A stretch of DNA of 64,000 nt from Polynucleobacter sp. TUM22923. Its GTDB lineage: Bacteria > Pseudomonadota > Gammaproteobacteria > Burkholderiales > Burkholderiaceae. Position 1 is the stretch's first letter; each line of letters opens with the position of its first letter. Positions 1 to 10,968 of the stretch are shown in pieces. The stretch lies in assembly GCF_030295705.1 (NCBI RefSeq), contig NZ_AP027274.1, forward strand, positions 1 to 64,000. The letters run 5' to 3'. The notes beneath the pieces are model-generated. The model was not told where the DNA came from and ran no database searches. It worked only from the letters and a program-made list of their open reading frames with translations. Made by a program: the position numbers and the translations under genes.

Positions 1-31
1 TAGCTTGTTGTTTTTTATGAATTTTTAGTTT

Positions 32-82
32 TTATCCACAAGTTATCCACAGCTTTTCCACGTTTTCAGAGCTTGTGGATAA
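32..82. promoter_or_regulatory. DnaA box cluster upstream of dnaA
   Basis: Three perfect 9-mer DnaA boxes (TTATCCACA) lie just before dnaA: 32-40 and 43-51 on the plus strand and 74-82 on the minus strand. Bacterial DnaA binds such boxes at oriC and at its own promoter. This cluster probably forms one half of a bipartite origin with the dnaA-dnaN spacer, and it may also mediate autorepression of dnaA. The function is inferred from position. Confidence 0.88.
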
Positions 83-100
83 CTTCAGGAGATCGCTACA

Positions 101-1540
101 ATGAATCCTCTAAAAATGAACAACTTACAAAACTCACCCACATTAAATGCGCTTAGCCCACTGGGATTTTGGGATGATGCGCTTAGTAAATTAGCGCGAG
201 AGCTCTCGCCCCAACAATATAAAACCTGGATACAACCATTGATTTTCGTTGGCCAAGACGAAAGTGAACAGTCACTTACTCTAGGAGCACCAAACAGGTT
301 CAAACTAGATTGGATTAAAAAGACTTTTTCAGACCGTTTCCAGGCGCTGGCATGTGAATATTTTGGCTGCGCCATGAAGATCCACTTGGTATTAAGTGTT
401 GACGGGGCCAGAGAAGATGCCGATCTGCTGTCAACCCCCATAGGTAGAGCATCCCCCAAGGAAGAGGTTGTTGTTAAGGATGACACCTTGGTCGATGAGC
501 AAGCCTTTGAAATTGAGGATCACTCAAAATTAAACCCTAACCTTACGTTCGAAACTTTTGTTACGGGTAAGGCCAATCAGTTAGCTCGGGCGGCCTCTAT
601 TCAGGTTGCCCACAACCCCGGGACTTCCTACAACCCCATGTTTTTATATGGCGGGGTTGGGCTTGGAAAGACGCACTTAATCCATGCAATTGGAAATCAC
701 CTTCTTAAGGAAAAACCGAACGCACGTATTCGCTATATTCACGCTGAGCAGTATGTTTCAGATGTGGTTAGGGCTTACCAACAAAAGGCGTTTGATCGTT
801 TTAAGCGCTATTACCACTCTTTAGACCTGCTGCTAATTGATGATATTCAGTTTTTTAGCGGCAAATCAAGAACCCAGGAAGAGTTTTTTTATGCCTTTGA
901 AGCGCTTTTAGGCAACAAAGCTCAGGTAATTATTACTAGTGATACTTATCCAAAAGAAATGGCGGGTATTGATGATCGCCTTATTTCCCGCTTTGATTCT
1001 GGGCTTACTGTAGCTATCGAGCCGCCAGAGCTAGAGATGCGCGTCGCAATTTTAATGAAAAAGGCGCTAGGCGAAGGGATTCCTATGAGTGAGGATGTTG
1101 CCTTTTTCGTTGCCAAGCACCTAAGGTCGAACGTAAGAGAACTTGAAGGAGCGTTACGTAAAATTCTGGCTTATGTTCGTTTTCATGGCAAAGAAGTCAC
1201 TATTGAGGTCGCTAAAGTGGCACTTAAGGACCTTTTATCCATACAAAACCGACAAATCTCAGTGGACAGCATCCAAAAAGCCGTTGCAGATTTTTATAGC
1301 ATTAAGGTCGCCGACATGTACTCAAAAAGACGCCCAGCAAACATCGCGCGTCCGCGGCAAATTGCGATGTTTATGGCAAAAGAGTTGACCCAGAAGAGTC
1401 TACCCGAGATTGGCGAGTTATTTGGTGGCCGCGATCACACTACTGTATTGCATGCAGTGCGTAAAATCGGTGAGGAGCGTTCCCACAATAGTCAACTGAA
1501 TCATGAGGTCCATGTAATCGAGCAAACATTAAAATCATAA
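101..1540 (+). CDS. dnaA: Chromosomal replication initiator protein DnaA
   Basis: DnaA is the AAA+ initiator that binds DnaA boxes, oligomerises and melts oriC. The 479 aa protein (E. coli has 467) shows an N-terminal helicase-loading domain (about 1-100), a variable acidic linker (about 100-145), Walker A GGVGLGKT at 184-191, Walker B ending LLLIDDIQ near 250, the arginine-finger region around DDRLISRF, and the C-terminal DNA-binding signature DHTTVLHA at 445-452. A CAGGAG ribosome site at 86-91 lies 9 bases before the ATG. An alternative ATG six codons in (116) has worse spacing. DnaA boxes upstream suggest autoregulation. dnaN and gyrB follow in the usual bacterial order, so this end of the window is the origin. 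Confidence 0.98.
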   Translation: MNPLKMNNLQNSPTLNALSPLGFWDDALSKLARELSPQQYKTWIQPLIFVGQDESEQSLTLGAPNRFKLDWIKKTFSDRFQALACEYFGCAMKIHLVLSVDGAREDADLLSTPIGRASPKEEVVVKDDTLVDEQAFEIEDHSKLNPNLTFETFVTGKANQLARAASIQVAHNPGTSYNPMFLYGGVGLGKTHLIHAIGNHLLKEKPNARIRYIHAEQYVSDVVRAYQQKAFDRFKRYYHSLDLLLIDDIQFFSGKSRTQEEFFYAFEALLGNKAQVIITSDTYPKEMAGIDDRLISRFDSGLTVAIEPPELEMRVAILMKKALGEGIPMSEDVAFFVAKHLRSNVRELEGALRKILAYVRFHGKEVTIEVAKVALKDLLSIQNRQISVDSIQKAVADFYSIKVADMYSKRRPANIARPRQIAMFMAKELTQKSLPEIGELFGGRDHTTVLHAVRKIGEERSHNSQLNHEVHVIEQTLKS

Positions 1541-1560
1541 CTTTTCCAACTAAAAACAGT

Positions 1561-1790
1561 TGTGGATAAGTTAATGGATAAGTATGGGGATGGATTGTGG
1601 ATAAGTTGTAAAAAGGCCACGCTTCATGCAAAAATAGCGGCACAGAAGAGTGTTATGCACAACTTATGCAGTATTTATACAAAAGTTTTCAACAGGTTTT
1701 AGTTGTCTTAATTGGTTGTTTTTAATGGAATTTTTGACTTATCCACGGAAACTGCAGGCCTTATTACTACTACTAATAAGATATATACAA
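1561..1790. other. oriC element: DnaA boxes and DnaA-trio unwinding region in the dnaA-dnaN spacer
   Basis: The 263-base spacer holds perfect DnaA boxes on the minus strand at 1561-1569 and 1596-1604, a degenerate one at 1573-1581, TTATGCACA at 1653-1661 and TTATCCACG at 1739-1747. The last is followed by a GC-rich stretch (1751-1760) and then the triplet series TTA TTA CTA CTA CTA (1761-1775), running into AT-rich DNA. Read 3' to 5' on the other strand this is AAT AAT GAT GAT GAT, the known DnaA-trio motif on which DnaA forms its single-strand filament. The order box, GC-rich, trio is the basal unwinding layout described for bacterial origins. I infer that melting starts at about 1761-1790. 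Confidence 0.82.
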
Positions 1791-1803
1791 GGACTTAAAA
1801 ACA

Positions 1804-2919
1804 ATGCAACTCGTAAACGCTTCACGCGACAGCCTATTAAAACCATTACAAGTTGTAAGTGGAATTGTTGAACGTAGACATTCTCTGCCAATACTCGCAA
1901 ATCTTCTTTTCAAAAAAGTTGGTGACAAAATCTCATTTGTCTCGACAGATATTGAAATTCAAATTACAACTAGTGCTAATTTTGGAGTTGGGATTGAAGA
2001 AGTAACAACAACGGTGGCGGCAAGAAAGCTGCTGGACATTTTAAGAGCGCTCCCTGAGGGACCAGTTGCATTAAATTTAAAAGATAACAAAATGGTTGTT
2101 CAAAGCGGTAAGAGCCGCTTTTCTCTGCAGACGCTTTCAGCTGCTGAGTTTCCGGTTATGCAAAGCGTTGGAGAAGTAACGGCTAGCTGGAAGATGACGC
2201 AAAAAAGTTTCCGTCAGTTAATTAGCCAGGTGCACTTTGCTATGGCGCAGCAAGATATTCGCTATTACCTTAATGGAATGCTTTTGGTGGTTGAGGGCAA
2301 AAAAGTGATCGCTGTTGCAACCGACGGACATCGACTCGCTTTCTCGCAAATAGATTTATTAGAGGCACCAATTGGCTCTGGTGAAAAACAAGAAATTATT
2401 ATTCCGCGCAAGACTATTCTCGAGTGTCAACACCTATTGGGTGACTCTGACGACTTACTTGAAATGAGCTTAACCTCAAATCAAATTAAATTTTCTTTTG
2501 GCGATATCGAGCTCATTTCGAAACTAGTTGAAGGAAAGTTTCCAGACTTTCAACGAGTTATCCCTAAAGGGCACAAAAACTCATTGGTTGTTGGCCGAGA
2601 ACTTTTACAGTCTGCATTGCAGCGAGCAGCCATTTTAACTACGGACAAATTCAAAGGCGTTCGTTTTTCACTTTCATTAAACAAAATTACAATTCAGTCA
2701 ACAAACGCAGAGCAAGAAGAAGCGCAGGAAGAAATTGCTATTGAGTACGACGGTGAGGATGTTGAGATTGGATTTAATGTAAGTTATTTGATAGACGTTT
2801 TGTCAAACTTAAAAAATGAGAATATTCAAATTAGTTTAGGTGACGCCAACAGCAGTGCCGTTGTCACTCTTCCAAATTCTGAAGATTTCAAGTATGTCGT
2901 AATGCCAATGCGTATTTAA
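1804..2919 (+). CDS. dnaN: DNA polymerase III beta subunit (sliding clamp)
   Basis: This is the ring-shaped processivity clamp that tethers DNA polymerase III and recruits other proteins through their clamp-binding motifs. The 371 aa product (E. coli has 366) starts MQLVNASRDSLLKPLQ, spans three repeated clamp domains of about 120 residues each, and ends in the typical YVVMPMRI tail, which contributes to the partner-binding pocket. AAGGA at 1789-1793 precedes the ATG by ten bases. The gene sits directly downstream of the origin spacer and 11 bases before gyrB, so dnaN-gyrB is probably cotranscribed. Confidence 0.98.
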   Translation: MQLVNASRDSLLKPLQVVSGIVERRHSLPILANLLFKKVGDKISFVSTDIEIQITTSANFGVGIEEVTTTVAARKLLDILRALPEGPVALNLKDNKMVVQSGKSRFSLQTLSAAEFPVMQSVGEVTASWKMTQKSFRQLISQVHFAMAQQDIRYYLNGMLLVVEGKKVIAVATDGHRLAFSQIDLLEAPIGSGEKQEIIIPRKTILECQHLLGDSDDLLEMSLTSNQIKFSFGDIELISKLVEGKFPDFQRVIPKGHKNSLVVGRELLQSALQRAAILTTDKFKGVRFSLSLNKITIQSTNAEQEEAQEEIAIEYDGEDVEIGFNVSYLIDVLSNLKNENIQISLGDANSSAVVTLPNSEDFKYVVMPMRI

Positions 2920-2924
2920 TTTAG

Positions 2925-5429
<2,505 letters not shown>

Positions 5430-5434
5430 TTTGT

Positions 5435-5929
5435 ATGAGTAAAAAGAAGTTGTTAGCTCCCGCTATTGATCGCACTCGAGTTGTTGTGCAATCTTCACCC
5501 ATTCATGGGAAGGGTGTGTTTGTAGCTAAGACGATTAAAAAAGGTGCGGCCATTATTGAATACAAGGGCGAACGCATTAGTTGGAAGCTAGCTGAAAAGC
5601 GTCATCCACATGATCCTAGTGACCCTAATCACACCTTTTATTTTTCTCTTGAAGACGGTCGATGTATTGATGCGAAGTATGGCGGTAATGCGGCGCGATG
5701 GATCAATCATTCTTGTAAGCCTAGCTGCGAAACTCGCGAAGACAGTTTTGTCGGGGAGCCCCGCGTTTTTATTTACGCTAAGCGCGATCTCAAAGTTGGT
5801 GAGGAGTTGTTTTACGACTACTCACTTGATGTTGAGGGCCCCATTACAAAGCAGATGAAAAAAGATTACAGCTGTCGCTGTGGTGCAAAAAAGTGCCGTG
5901 GCACCATGCTGTCCCTTGACTCTAAGTAG
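5435..5929 (+). CDS. SET-domain protein-lysine methyltransferase
   Basis: The 164 aa protein is almost entirely a SET domain, the S-adenosylmethionine-dependent lysine methyltransferase fold better known from eukaryotic histone enzymes. Visible motifs are GKGVF at 25-29 (SAM entry), NHSCKP at 91-96 (SAM-binding pseudoknot), ELFYDY at 124-129 (catalytic tyrosines), and a post-SET cysteine motif CRCGAKKC at 147-154. The latter, with C94, would normally ligate zinc. No signal peptide or membrane segment is seen, so it is cytoplasmic. It starts 5 bases after the gyrB stop and is probably cotranscribed with it. All key residues are intact. The substrate is unknown; bacterial homologues are scattered, and in pathogens some modify host chromatin. 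Confidence 0.88.
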   Translation: MSKKKLLAPAIDRTRVVVQSSPIHGKGVFVAKTIKKGAAIIEYKGERISWKLAEKRHPHDPSDPNHTFYFSLEDGRCIDAKYGGNAARWINHSCKPSCETREDSFVGEPRVFIYAKRDLKVGEELFYDYSLDVEGPITKQMKKDYSCRCGAKKCRGTMLSLDSK

Positions 5930-5939
5930 TCCGCCCCCA

Positions 5940-6164
5940 ATGGTATTTTTATCCATTCAAGAATTAGAGTTAGCAATTAATTATTGGCGCAGCCAATCAC
6001 CCGCGCCAGGGGAAGAGCTTCACCTTTGCCCTGAAGCTGCAGCACTGGCTAAGCCTTATGCCTTAATGATCATGCAGGGCGCCCAAAGGGTGCCTATGGA
6101 TATTTTGGATGAATCTGCAATGTTTGCTATTCAAGGCTATTTAAAAAATATACAAAATAAGTAA
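5940..6164 (+). CDS. Small DUF3717-like protein
   Basis: A 74 aa soluble protein of unknown function. The pattern INYWR (about 13-17), LCPEAAALAKPYALMI in the middle and a C-terminal acidic helix resemble the betaproteobacterial DUF3717 family as I remember it; no search was possible. The reading frame is open from 5880, but that would overlap the SET gene by 50 bases. The ATG at 5940, ten bases after the SET stop, gives the family-like N terminus MVFLSIQELELAINYW. It is likely the last gene of the gyrB transcript. Confidence 0.7.
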   Translation: MVFLSIQELELAINYWRSQSPAPGEELHLCPEAAALAKPYALMIMQGAQRVPMDILDESAMFAIQGYLKNIQNK

Positions 6165-6260
6165 AAACTATCATGACCCCTTTAGGGTTACTGCTATATA
6201 GATAAGTGATTGCTTAAGGTATGCTTGTCCTTTGTTTTTAAATAGTTCAAGGAATTGCGC

Positions 6261-7022
6261 TTGCAAGACACCATATTAAAAACCGTCAGTCTTGGGAAAA
6301 CCTTTAAAGGTTTTCAAGCGGTTAGTGATGTTAATTTAAATGTAGCTCGTGGCTCTATTCATGCTCTTATTGGGCCAAACGGCGCCGGCAAAACAACTTG
6401 CTTTAATTTGCTTACTAAGTTTTTAGAGCCATCTAGTGGCCAAATTATATTTAACGGTTTAGACATTACTAAAGAGCGCCCTGCCCAGATAGCGCGGCGC
6501 GGCATCATTCGTTCTTTTCAAATTTCAGCGGTCTTTCCGCACCTCAGTGTTTTAGAGAATGTCCGTGTTGCACTGCAGCAGGGATTGGGCTCGAGCTTCC
6601 ATTTTTGGAAATCGGGCGCCTCTTTGAAGGTTCTTCATGAAAGGGTGGAAGAGCTTTTATGTGAAGTAGGTTTGGCTGATTTTGCCGATGTAGAGGCAAT
6701 CAACTTGGCTTATGGTCGCAAAAGAGCGTTAGAGGTTGCGACCACCCTTGCAATGGAGCCGGAGCTCATGCTATTGGACGAGCCGACTCAAGGTATGGGG
6801 CATGAGGATGTGGAGCGGGTAACCGAGCTAATTGAGCGCGTGTCTAAAGGCCGCACCATCTTAATGGTGGAGCACAACATGAAGGTGGTTTCTTCAATTG
6901 CTAATCGCATCACCGTTTTGCAGCGTGGCTCGGTTCTAGCGGAGGGCTCTTATCAAGAGGTTTCTTGTAATCCGTTGGTTGTTGAGGCTTATATGGGCAG
7001 CCAAGGTGGGGGTGTGTTGTGA
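6261..7022 (+). CDS. livG: Branched-chain amino acid-type ABC transporter, ATP-binding protein LivG
   Basis: This is one of the two ATPases of a LIV-type (HAAT family) importer for amino acids or related carboxylates. Motifs: Walker A GPNGAGKTTC near residue 38, the LAYGRKRALEVATTLA signature typical of LivG, Walker B LMLLDEP, then TQGMGHEDV and the H-loop VEHN. The product is about 253 aa. The start is a TTG: AAGGAA at 6249-6254 leaves no spacing for TTG 6255 but six bases for TTG 6261. It overlaps the next gene by GTGA, implying translational coupling to livF. The ORF is intact, although its partner ATPase gene is broken. Confidence 0.9.
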   Translation: MQDTILKTVSLGKTFKGFQAVSDVNLNVARGSIHALIGPNGAGKTTCFNLLTKFLEPSSGQIIFNGLDITKERPAQIARRGIIRSFQISAVFPHLSVLENVRVALQQGLGSSFHFWKSGASLKVLHERVEELLCEVGLADFADVEAINLAYGRKRALEVATTLAMEPELMLLDEPTQGMGHEDVERVTELIERVSKGRTILMVEHNMKVVSSIANRITVLQRGSVLAEGSYQEVSCNPLVVEAYMGSQGGGVL

Positions 7023-7721
7023 GTTCGGTTGCGCTGAAGGTTGAAGGTCTAGAGTCCTGGTATGGAGAGTCCCATATTTTGCATGGAGTAAATTTCTCTG
7101 TAAACAATGGGGAGGTAGTTACTTTATTGGGTCGAAATGGCGCCGGCAGAAGCACAATTCTTAAAACGATCTTAGGCTTAACCAGCAAAAAAAAGGTTCT
7201 GTTTGCATCTATGGTGAGGAACCATTGCCATGCCAACTTACAAGATTGCACGACTAGGTATTGGATATTGCCCTGAGGAGAGAGGTATTTTTGCCAGCTT
7301 AAGCGCGGAGGAAAACTTACTTCTGCTGCCGGAGATAGCCGCGGGCGGTATGGGTCTAGACGAAATCTACGAGATGTTCCCTAATTTATATGATCGGCGC
7401 AATAGCCCTGGCACCCGACTATCTGGCGGAGAGCAGCAAATGTTGGCAATGGCTCGGATTCTGAGGACTGGCGCCAAATTACTGCTATTAGACGAAATTA
7501 CTGAAGGCCTGGCCCCGGTCATTGTTGAGAAATTGGCCGAAGTGGTAAGCAGTCTAAGGAATAAAGGGTTCACTATTATTTTAGTGGAGCAGAATTTTAG
7601 GTTCGCGGCACCTTTGGCGGATCGGCATTATGTTGTAGAGCACGGCAGGGTGGTTGAGGTGGTTGAGCAGAGAGAGTTGGCAGAAAAAGCCACCTTATTA
7701 AACGAGTATCTTGGTATCTAG
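7019..7721 (+). pseudogene. livF: livF remnant: second ABC ATPase, disrupted by two frameshifts
   Basis: The second LIV-type ATPase. The N-terminal part is in frame from GTG 7019 (Walker A GRNGAGRST, then ILGLTSKKK) up to a run of eight A at 7187-7194. The correct sequence then continues one frame over (GSVCIYGEEP, 7195-7223), and shifts again at about 7222-7224 into IAMPTYKIARLGIGYCPEER and the remaining protein to 7721. Signature SGGEQQMLAMARI and Walker B LLLLDE are in the last part. Each break corresponds to one lost base. Translation from 7019 ends at a TGA at 7274-7276; restart at ATG 7230 would give a 163 aa fragment without Walker A. The ancestral length is about 235 aa. Sequencing error is an alternative but would have to occur twice. 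Confidence 0.88.
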
Positions 7722-7743
7722 TGATTTTCTATAGGAGATGGGA

Positions 7744-8970
7744 ATGAAGTTAAAGCAAATAACCGCATGTCTGGTTGCGGGCGCTCTGTTTGGCACCAAT
7801 CCAGTGTTCGCTCAAAGCGGCTCTAAAGTAAGTGGTGACGTTGTCAAAATTGGGGTGCTGACAGATTTATCCTCCATATATTCAGATTTAGCTGGCCCTG
7901 GCGCCGTTATCGCAGCAAAAATGGCGATTGCGGACTTTTCAAAAGACGGCATAGTAATTGGTAAAAAGATTGAGTTGGTAAGTGCTGACCATCAAAATAA
8001 AGCTGATATTGCCGCCAATAAAGCGCGAGAGTGGTACGACAAAGATGGTGTTGATGTCATTGTTGAATTGGTGTCGACCAACGTTGCTTTAGCGGTTATG
8101 GAGGTGGCTGAGCAAAAAAATAAAATTACTTTGGTCTCGGGTGCTGGTTCAGTAACCATTACCAATGAAAAGTGCACCCCAAATAATGTTCATTGGGCAT
8201 ATGACACTTACGCGCTATCAAATGGCACTGGCAAGGCTGTAGTTAAGCAGGGAAAAAAGAATTGGTACTTCATTACGGCGGACTATGCATTTGGAGCTGC
8301 GCTTGAAAAAGACGCTACTGCAGTGGTTACTTCGAATGGCGGTAAAGTTTTGGGAACTAGTAAGCATCCATTTCCTAATAGCGATTTCTCTTCATATCTA
8401 CTAAAGGCGCAGGCTAGTGGTGCTGATGTGGTTGCTTTAGCTAATGCGGGCGCTGATACGATTAACACGGTTAAACAAGCCTCTGAATTTGGTGTCAATA
8501 AAAAGCAAACGGTTGTTCCATTGCTCATGTTCATTTCTGATGTGCATTCTTTAGGTTTGAATGCTGCGCAAGGAATGTATTTGACAGAGGGTTTTTATTG
8601 GGATAAAGACGACAAGACACGTGAATTTTCTAAGCGTTTTATTTTGCAACACAAGCGTATGCCAACCATGGTCCAAGCTGGCGTTTATTCATCAGTCCTT
8701 GCTTATTTAAACGCGGTTCAAAAAGCCGGCACTGACGATACCCAGGCGGTTATGAAGGTGTTGAAGTCTACAAATATTGATGATGGTTTGTTTAAAGGCA
8801 AAATTCGTGCTGATGGTAAGTTCGAGCATGATATGTATCTGTTGGAAGTGAAAAAACCATCTGAATCAAAGAGCCCTTGGGATTATTACAATGTGCGCGC
8901 AGTGATTCCTGCTGCCGAAGCAACGCAGCCACTTGCATTGTCAAAATGTAAATTGGTTACTAATAAGTAA
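7744..8970 (+). CDS. livJ: ABC transporter periplasmic substrate-binding protein (LivJ/HAAT family)
   Basis: Periplasmic type I solute-binding protein that delivers substrate to the LivHM permease. A signal peptide is visible: MKLKQ, a hydrophobic core, and a likely cut after NPVFA. The mature protein starts the fold with VKIGVLTDLSSIYSDL and has the two Rossmann-like lobes of the family. AGGAG at 7733-7737 touches the first ATG (7738) but is six bases before ATG 7744, so the latter is the better start (408 aa). It appears intact. Sequence type (ligand-binding receptor, SDLAGPG) is the branch often linked to aromatic or carboxylic acids rather than leucine; the substrate cannot be settled by eye. 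Confidence 0.9.
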   Translation: MKLKQITACLVAGALFGTNPVFAQSGSKVSGDVVKIGVLTDLSSIYSDLAGPGAVIAAKMAIADFSKDGIVIGKKIELVSADHQNKADIAANKAREWYDKDGVDVIVELVSTNVALAVMEVAEQKNKITLVSGAGSVTITNEKCTPNNVHWAYDTYALSNGTGKAVVKQGKKNWYFITADYAFGAALEKDATAVVTSNGGKVLGTSKHPFPNSDFSSYLLKAQASGADVVALANAGADTINTVKQASEFGVNKKQTVVPLLMFISDVHSLGLNAAQGMYLTEGFYWDKDDKTREFSKRFILQHKRMPTMVQAGVYSSVLAYLNAVQKAGTDDTQAVMKVLKSTNIDDGLFKGKIRADGKFEHDMYLLEVKKPSESKSPWDYYNVRAVIPAAEATQPLALSKCKLVTNK

Positions 8971-8986
8971 TTGAGCCTTAACTAAC

Positions 8987-9907
8987 ATGTTTGAACTTTT
9001 AGGAATTACCCCCCAAGGACTGGCTGCTCAGCTCTTGGTGGGGCTTATCAATGGATCGTTCTATGCGATTCTAAGTTTGGGCTTAGCCATTATTTTTGGC
9101 CTTCTCAATATCATCAATTTCTCTCATGGTGCTCAATACACCATGGGTGCTTTTGTTGCCTGGATTGGGTTAACTCAAGTTGGGTAATGGTTTGGCTTCC
9201 CTGATTTTTCAATTAATTATTGGTTTGCTCTAATACTTGTTCCTTTGGTGATGGCGGGGTTTGGTTTAATTCTAGAGCGCACCATGTTGCGACGCCTTTA
9301 TCACTTAGACCATTTGTATGGGCTGCTACTCACTTTTGGTCTGGCGCTCATCATCGAAGGAATGTTCCGGCATTGGTATGGCATTTCAGGTGAAAGCTAT
9401 TCCGCACCAGAAATTTTGCAAGGGGCAATCCCGCTAGAAGCTATCGGCATCATCTTGCCTAAATATCGCGTCTGGGTAGTGGTCGCCTCTTTAACTGTTT
9501 GCTTTTCTTCTTGGTATGTTATTGAAAGAACAAAGCTGGGCGCCTATCTTCGCGCGGGTACAGAGAATCCAAAATTACTTCAAGCTTTTGGTATTAACGT
9601 GCCGCTAATGATTTCGTTAGCTTACGCATACGGCGTTGGCCTCGCAGGCTTTGCTGGTGTTCTTGCTGCGCCTATTTTTCAAGTAAACCCATTAATGGGT
9701 TCCAATTTAATTATTGTGGTTTTTGCTGTTGTAGTTATTGGTGGCATGGGCTCTATCATGGGTTCGATTCTGACCGGACTTGCTTTGGGTCTAGTAGAGG
9801 GGCTAACCAAAGTTTTTTATCCCCAAGCATCAGGCGTTATTATCTTTGTCATCATGGCGATTGTTTTATTAATTCGCCCTGCCGGTCTTTTTGGTCGGGA
9901 AAAATAA
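8987..9907 (+). pseudogene. livH: livH remnant: ABC permease with an in-frame stop codon
   Basis: LivH-type inner membrane permease. The frame is open from ATG 8987 (MFELLGITPQGLAAQLLVGL) to 9907 except for a TAA at 9185-9187, after residue 66. Both sides are convincing LivH sequence in the same frame: SLGLAIIFGLLNIINFSHGA before, then WFGFPDFSINYW, TMLRRLY, LLLTFGLALIIEG and the C-terminal permease loop after. A single substitution therefore truncates a protein of about 305 aa. Restart inside (for example near 9245) would lack the first two membrane helices. The gene lies 16 bases after livJ and its stop is followed at once by livM. Confidence 0.9.
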
Positions 9908-9908
9908 T

Positions 9909-10838
9909 ATGAACTTAAATGTTAAGTGGGTCTATGCTGTTTTGGTTTTGTTGGCTTTGCTGCTACCCTTTCAGGATTTTATTTATTTAGTATTTGCTAT
10001 GAAGGTGTTGTGCTTTGCTCTTTTTGCTTGCGCGTTTAATTTGTTATTAGGCTTTACGGGCCTTCTTTCTTTCGGGCATGCTGCCTTCTTTGGAACCTCC
10101 GCTTACATCACCGCCTATTTATGTAAAGAAATTGGCCTATCTCCTGAGCTTGCCATTCTTTTGGGCGTTCTTTGTTCTGCGGTGTTGGGTTTTTTAATTG
10201 GTGCGCTAGCGATTCGTCGCCAAGGTATTTATTTTGCGATGGTGACTTTGGCTCTCTCTCAAATGGTATATTTTTTAGCAGTACAACTTCCCTTTACTGG
10301 CGGTGAAGACGGAATTCAGGGTGTGCCTCGCGGAATGCTTTTTGGTTTTATTGATCTTAAAAACGACGTCACGATGTACTATTTTGTGTTGGCCGTTTTC
10401 TTGGGCGGCTTTGCTTTGATCTTGCGTACCGTGCACTCACCTTTTGGGCAGGTGCTTAAGGCTATTCGAGAGAATGAGCCGCGCGCTATTTCTCTTGGCT
10501 ATAACGTTGACCGTTTTAAGTTGATTTCGTTTGTGCTTTCTGCCGCCCTTGCTGGTTTGGCTGGATCGTTAAAGACTTTAGTTTTTCAGTTGGCAACACT
10601 GACAGATGTTCATTGGCATATGTCGGGCGAAGTAGTGTTAATGACGCTTTTGGGTGGCATGGGGACTATTCTTGGCCCAGTAGTTGGTGCCAGCATTGTT
10701 GTTGGGCTTCAAAATTATTTAGCTAACATCGGCTCATGGAGCACTATTGCTACTGGCTTTATTTTTGTTATCTGTGTTTTGGCATTTCGACGCGGTGTCG
10801 TTGGTGAGATTGCTCATTTTTTCAAGAGCAAAAGCTAG
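9909..10838 (+). CDS. livM: Branched-chain amino acid-type ABC transporter permease LivM
   Basis: Second permease subunit of the LIV-type importer, 309 aa with about eight or nine hydrophobic helices. Family sequence is clear: CAFNLLLGFTGLLSFGHAAF (about residues 43-62), the ATPase-coupling loop QVLKAIRENEPRAISLGYN in the second half, and GGMGTILGPVVGA near the C terminus. An open frame extends back to TTG 9891 inside livH, but ATG 9909, two bases after the livH stop, is the natural start. Intact, although it cannot form a normal transporter if LivH and LivF are lost. Confidence 0.9.
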   Translation: MNLNVKWVYAVLVLLALLLPFQDFIYLVFAMKVLCFALFACAFNLLLGFTGLLSFGHAAFFGTSAYITAYLCKEIGLSPELAILLGVLCSAVLGFLIGALAIRRQGIYFAMVTLALSQMVYFLAVQLPFTGGEDGIQGVPRGMLFGFIDLKNDVTMYYFVLAVFLGGFALILRTVHSPFGQVLKAIRENEPRAISLGYNVDRFKLISFVLSAALAGLAGSLKTLVFQLATLTDVHWHMSGEVVLMTLLGGMGTILGPVVGASIVVGLQNYLANIGSWSTIATGFIFVICVLAFRRGVVGEIAHFFKSKS

Positions 10839-10968
10839 CCCTATCTTTTCTAGAGTGTTTTTGTCATGGGGCGGATCTTTAGTGTCGACTGCAATATTTT
10901 TAAAATATTTAATTAAATCAATAGCTTGTGTTATATAGTATCGCAATATAGACATTAGAGTGGCCAAT

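Noticed and set aside
101..486. Antisense ORFs across dnaA, gyrB, rpoB, rpoC and the ribosomal protein genes.
   Set aside because: They are shadows caused by codon bias; they have no ribosome sites or recognisable domains, and the sense-strand genes account for the sequence.
7230..7721. The 163-residue ORF starting at ATG 7230 as an independent ATPase gene.
   Set aside because: It lacks Walker A and begins in the middle of the conserved LivF domain; it is the downstream piece of the frameshifted livF.
9245..9907. The second open part of livH as an independent permease gene.
   Set aside because: Same frame as the first part, no ribosome site, and the first membrane helices are missing; better read as part of a nonsense-disrupted gene.
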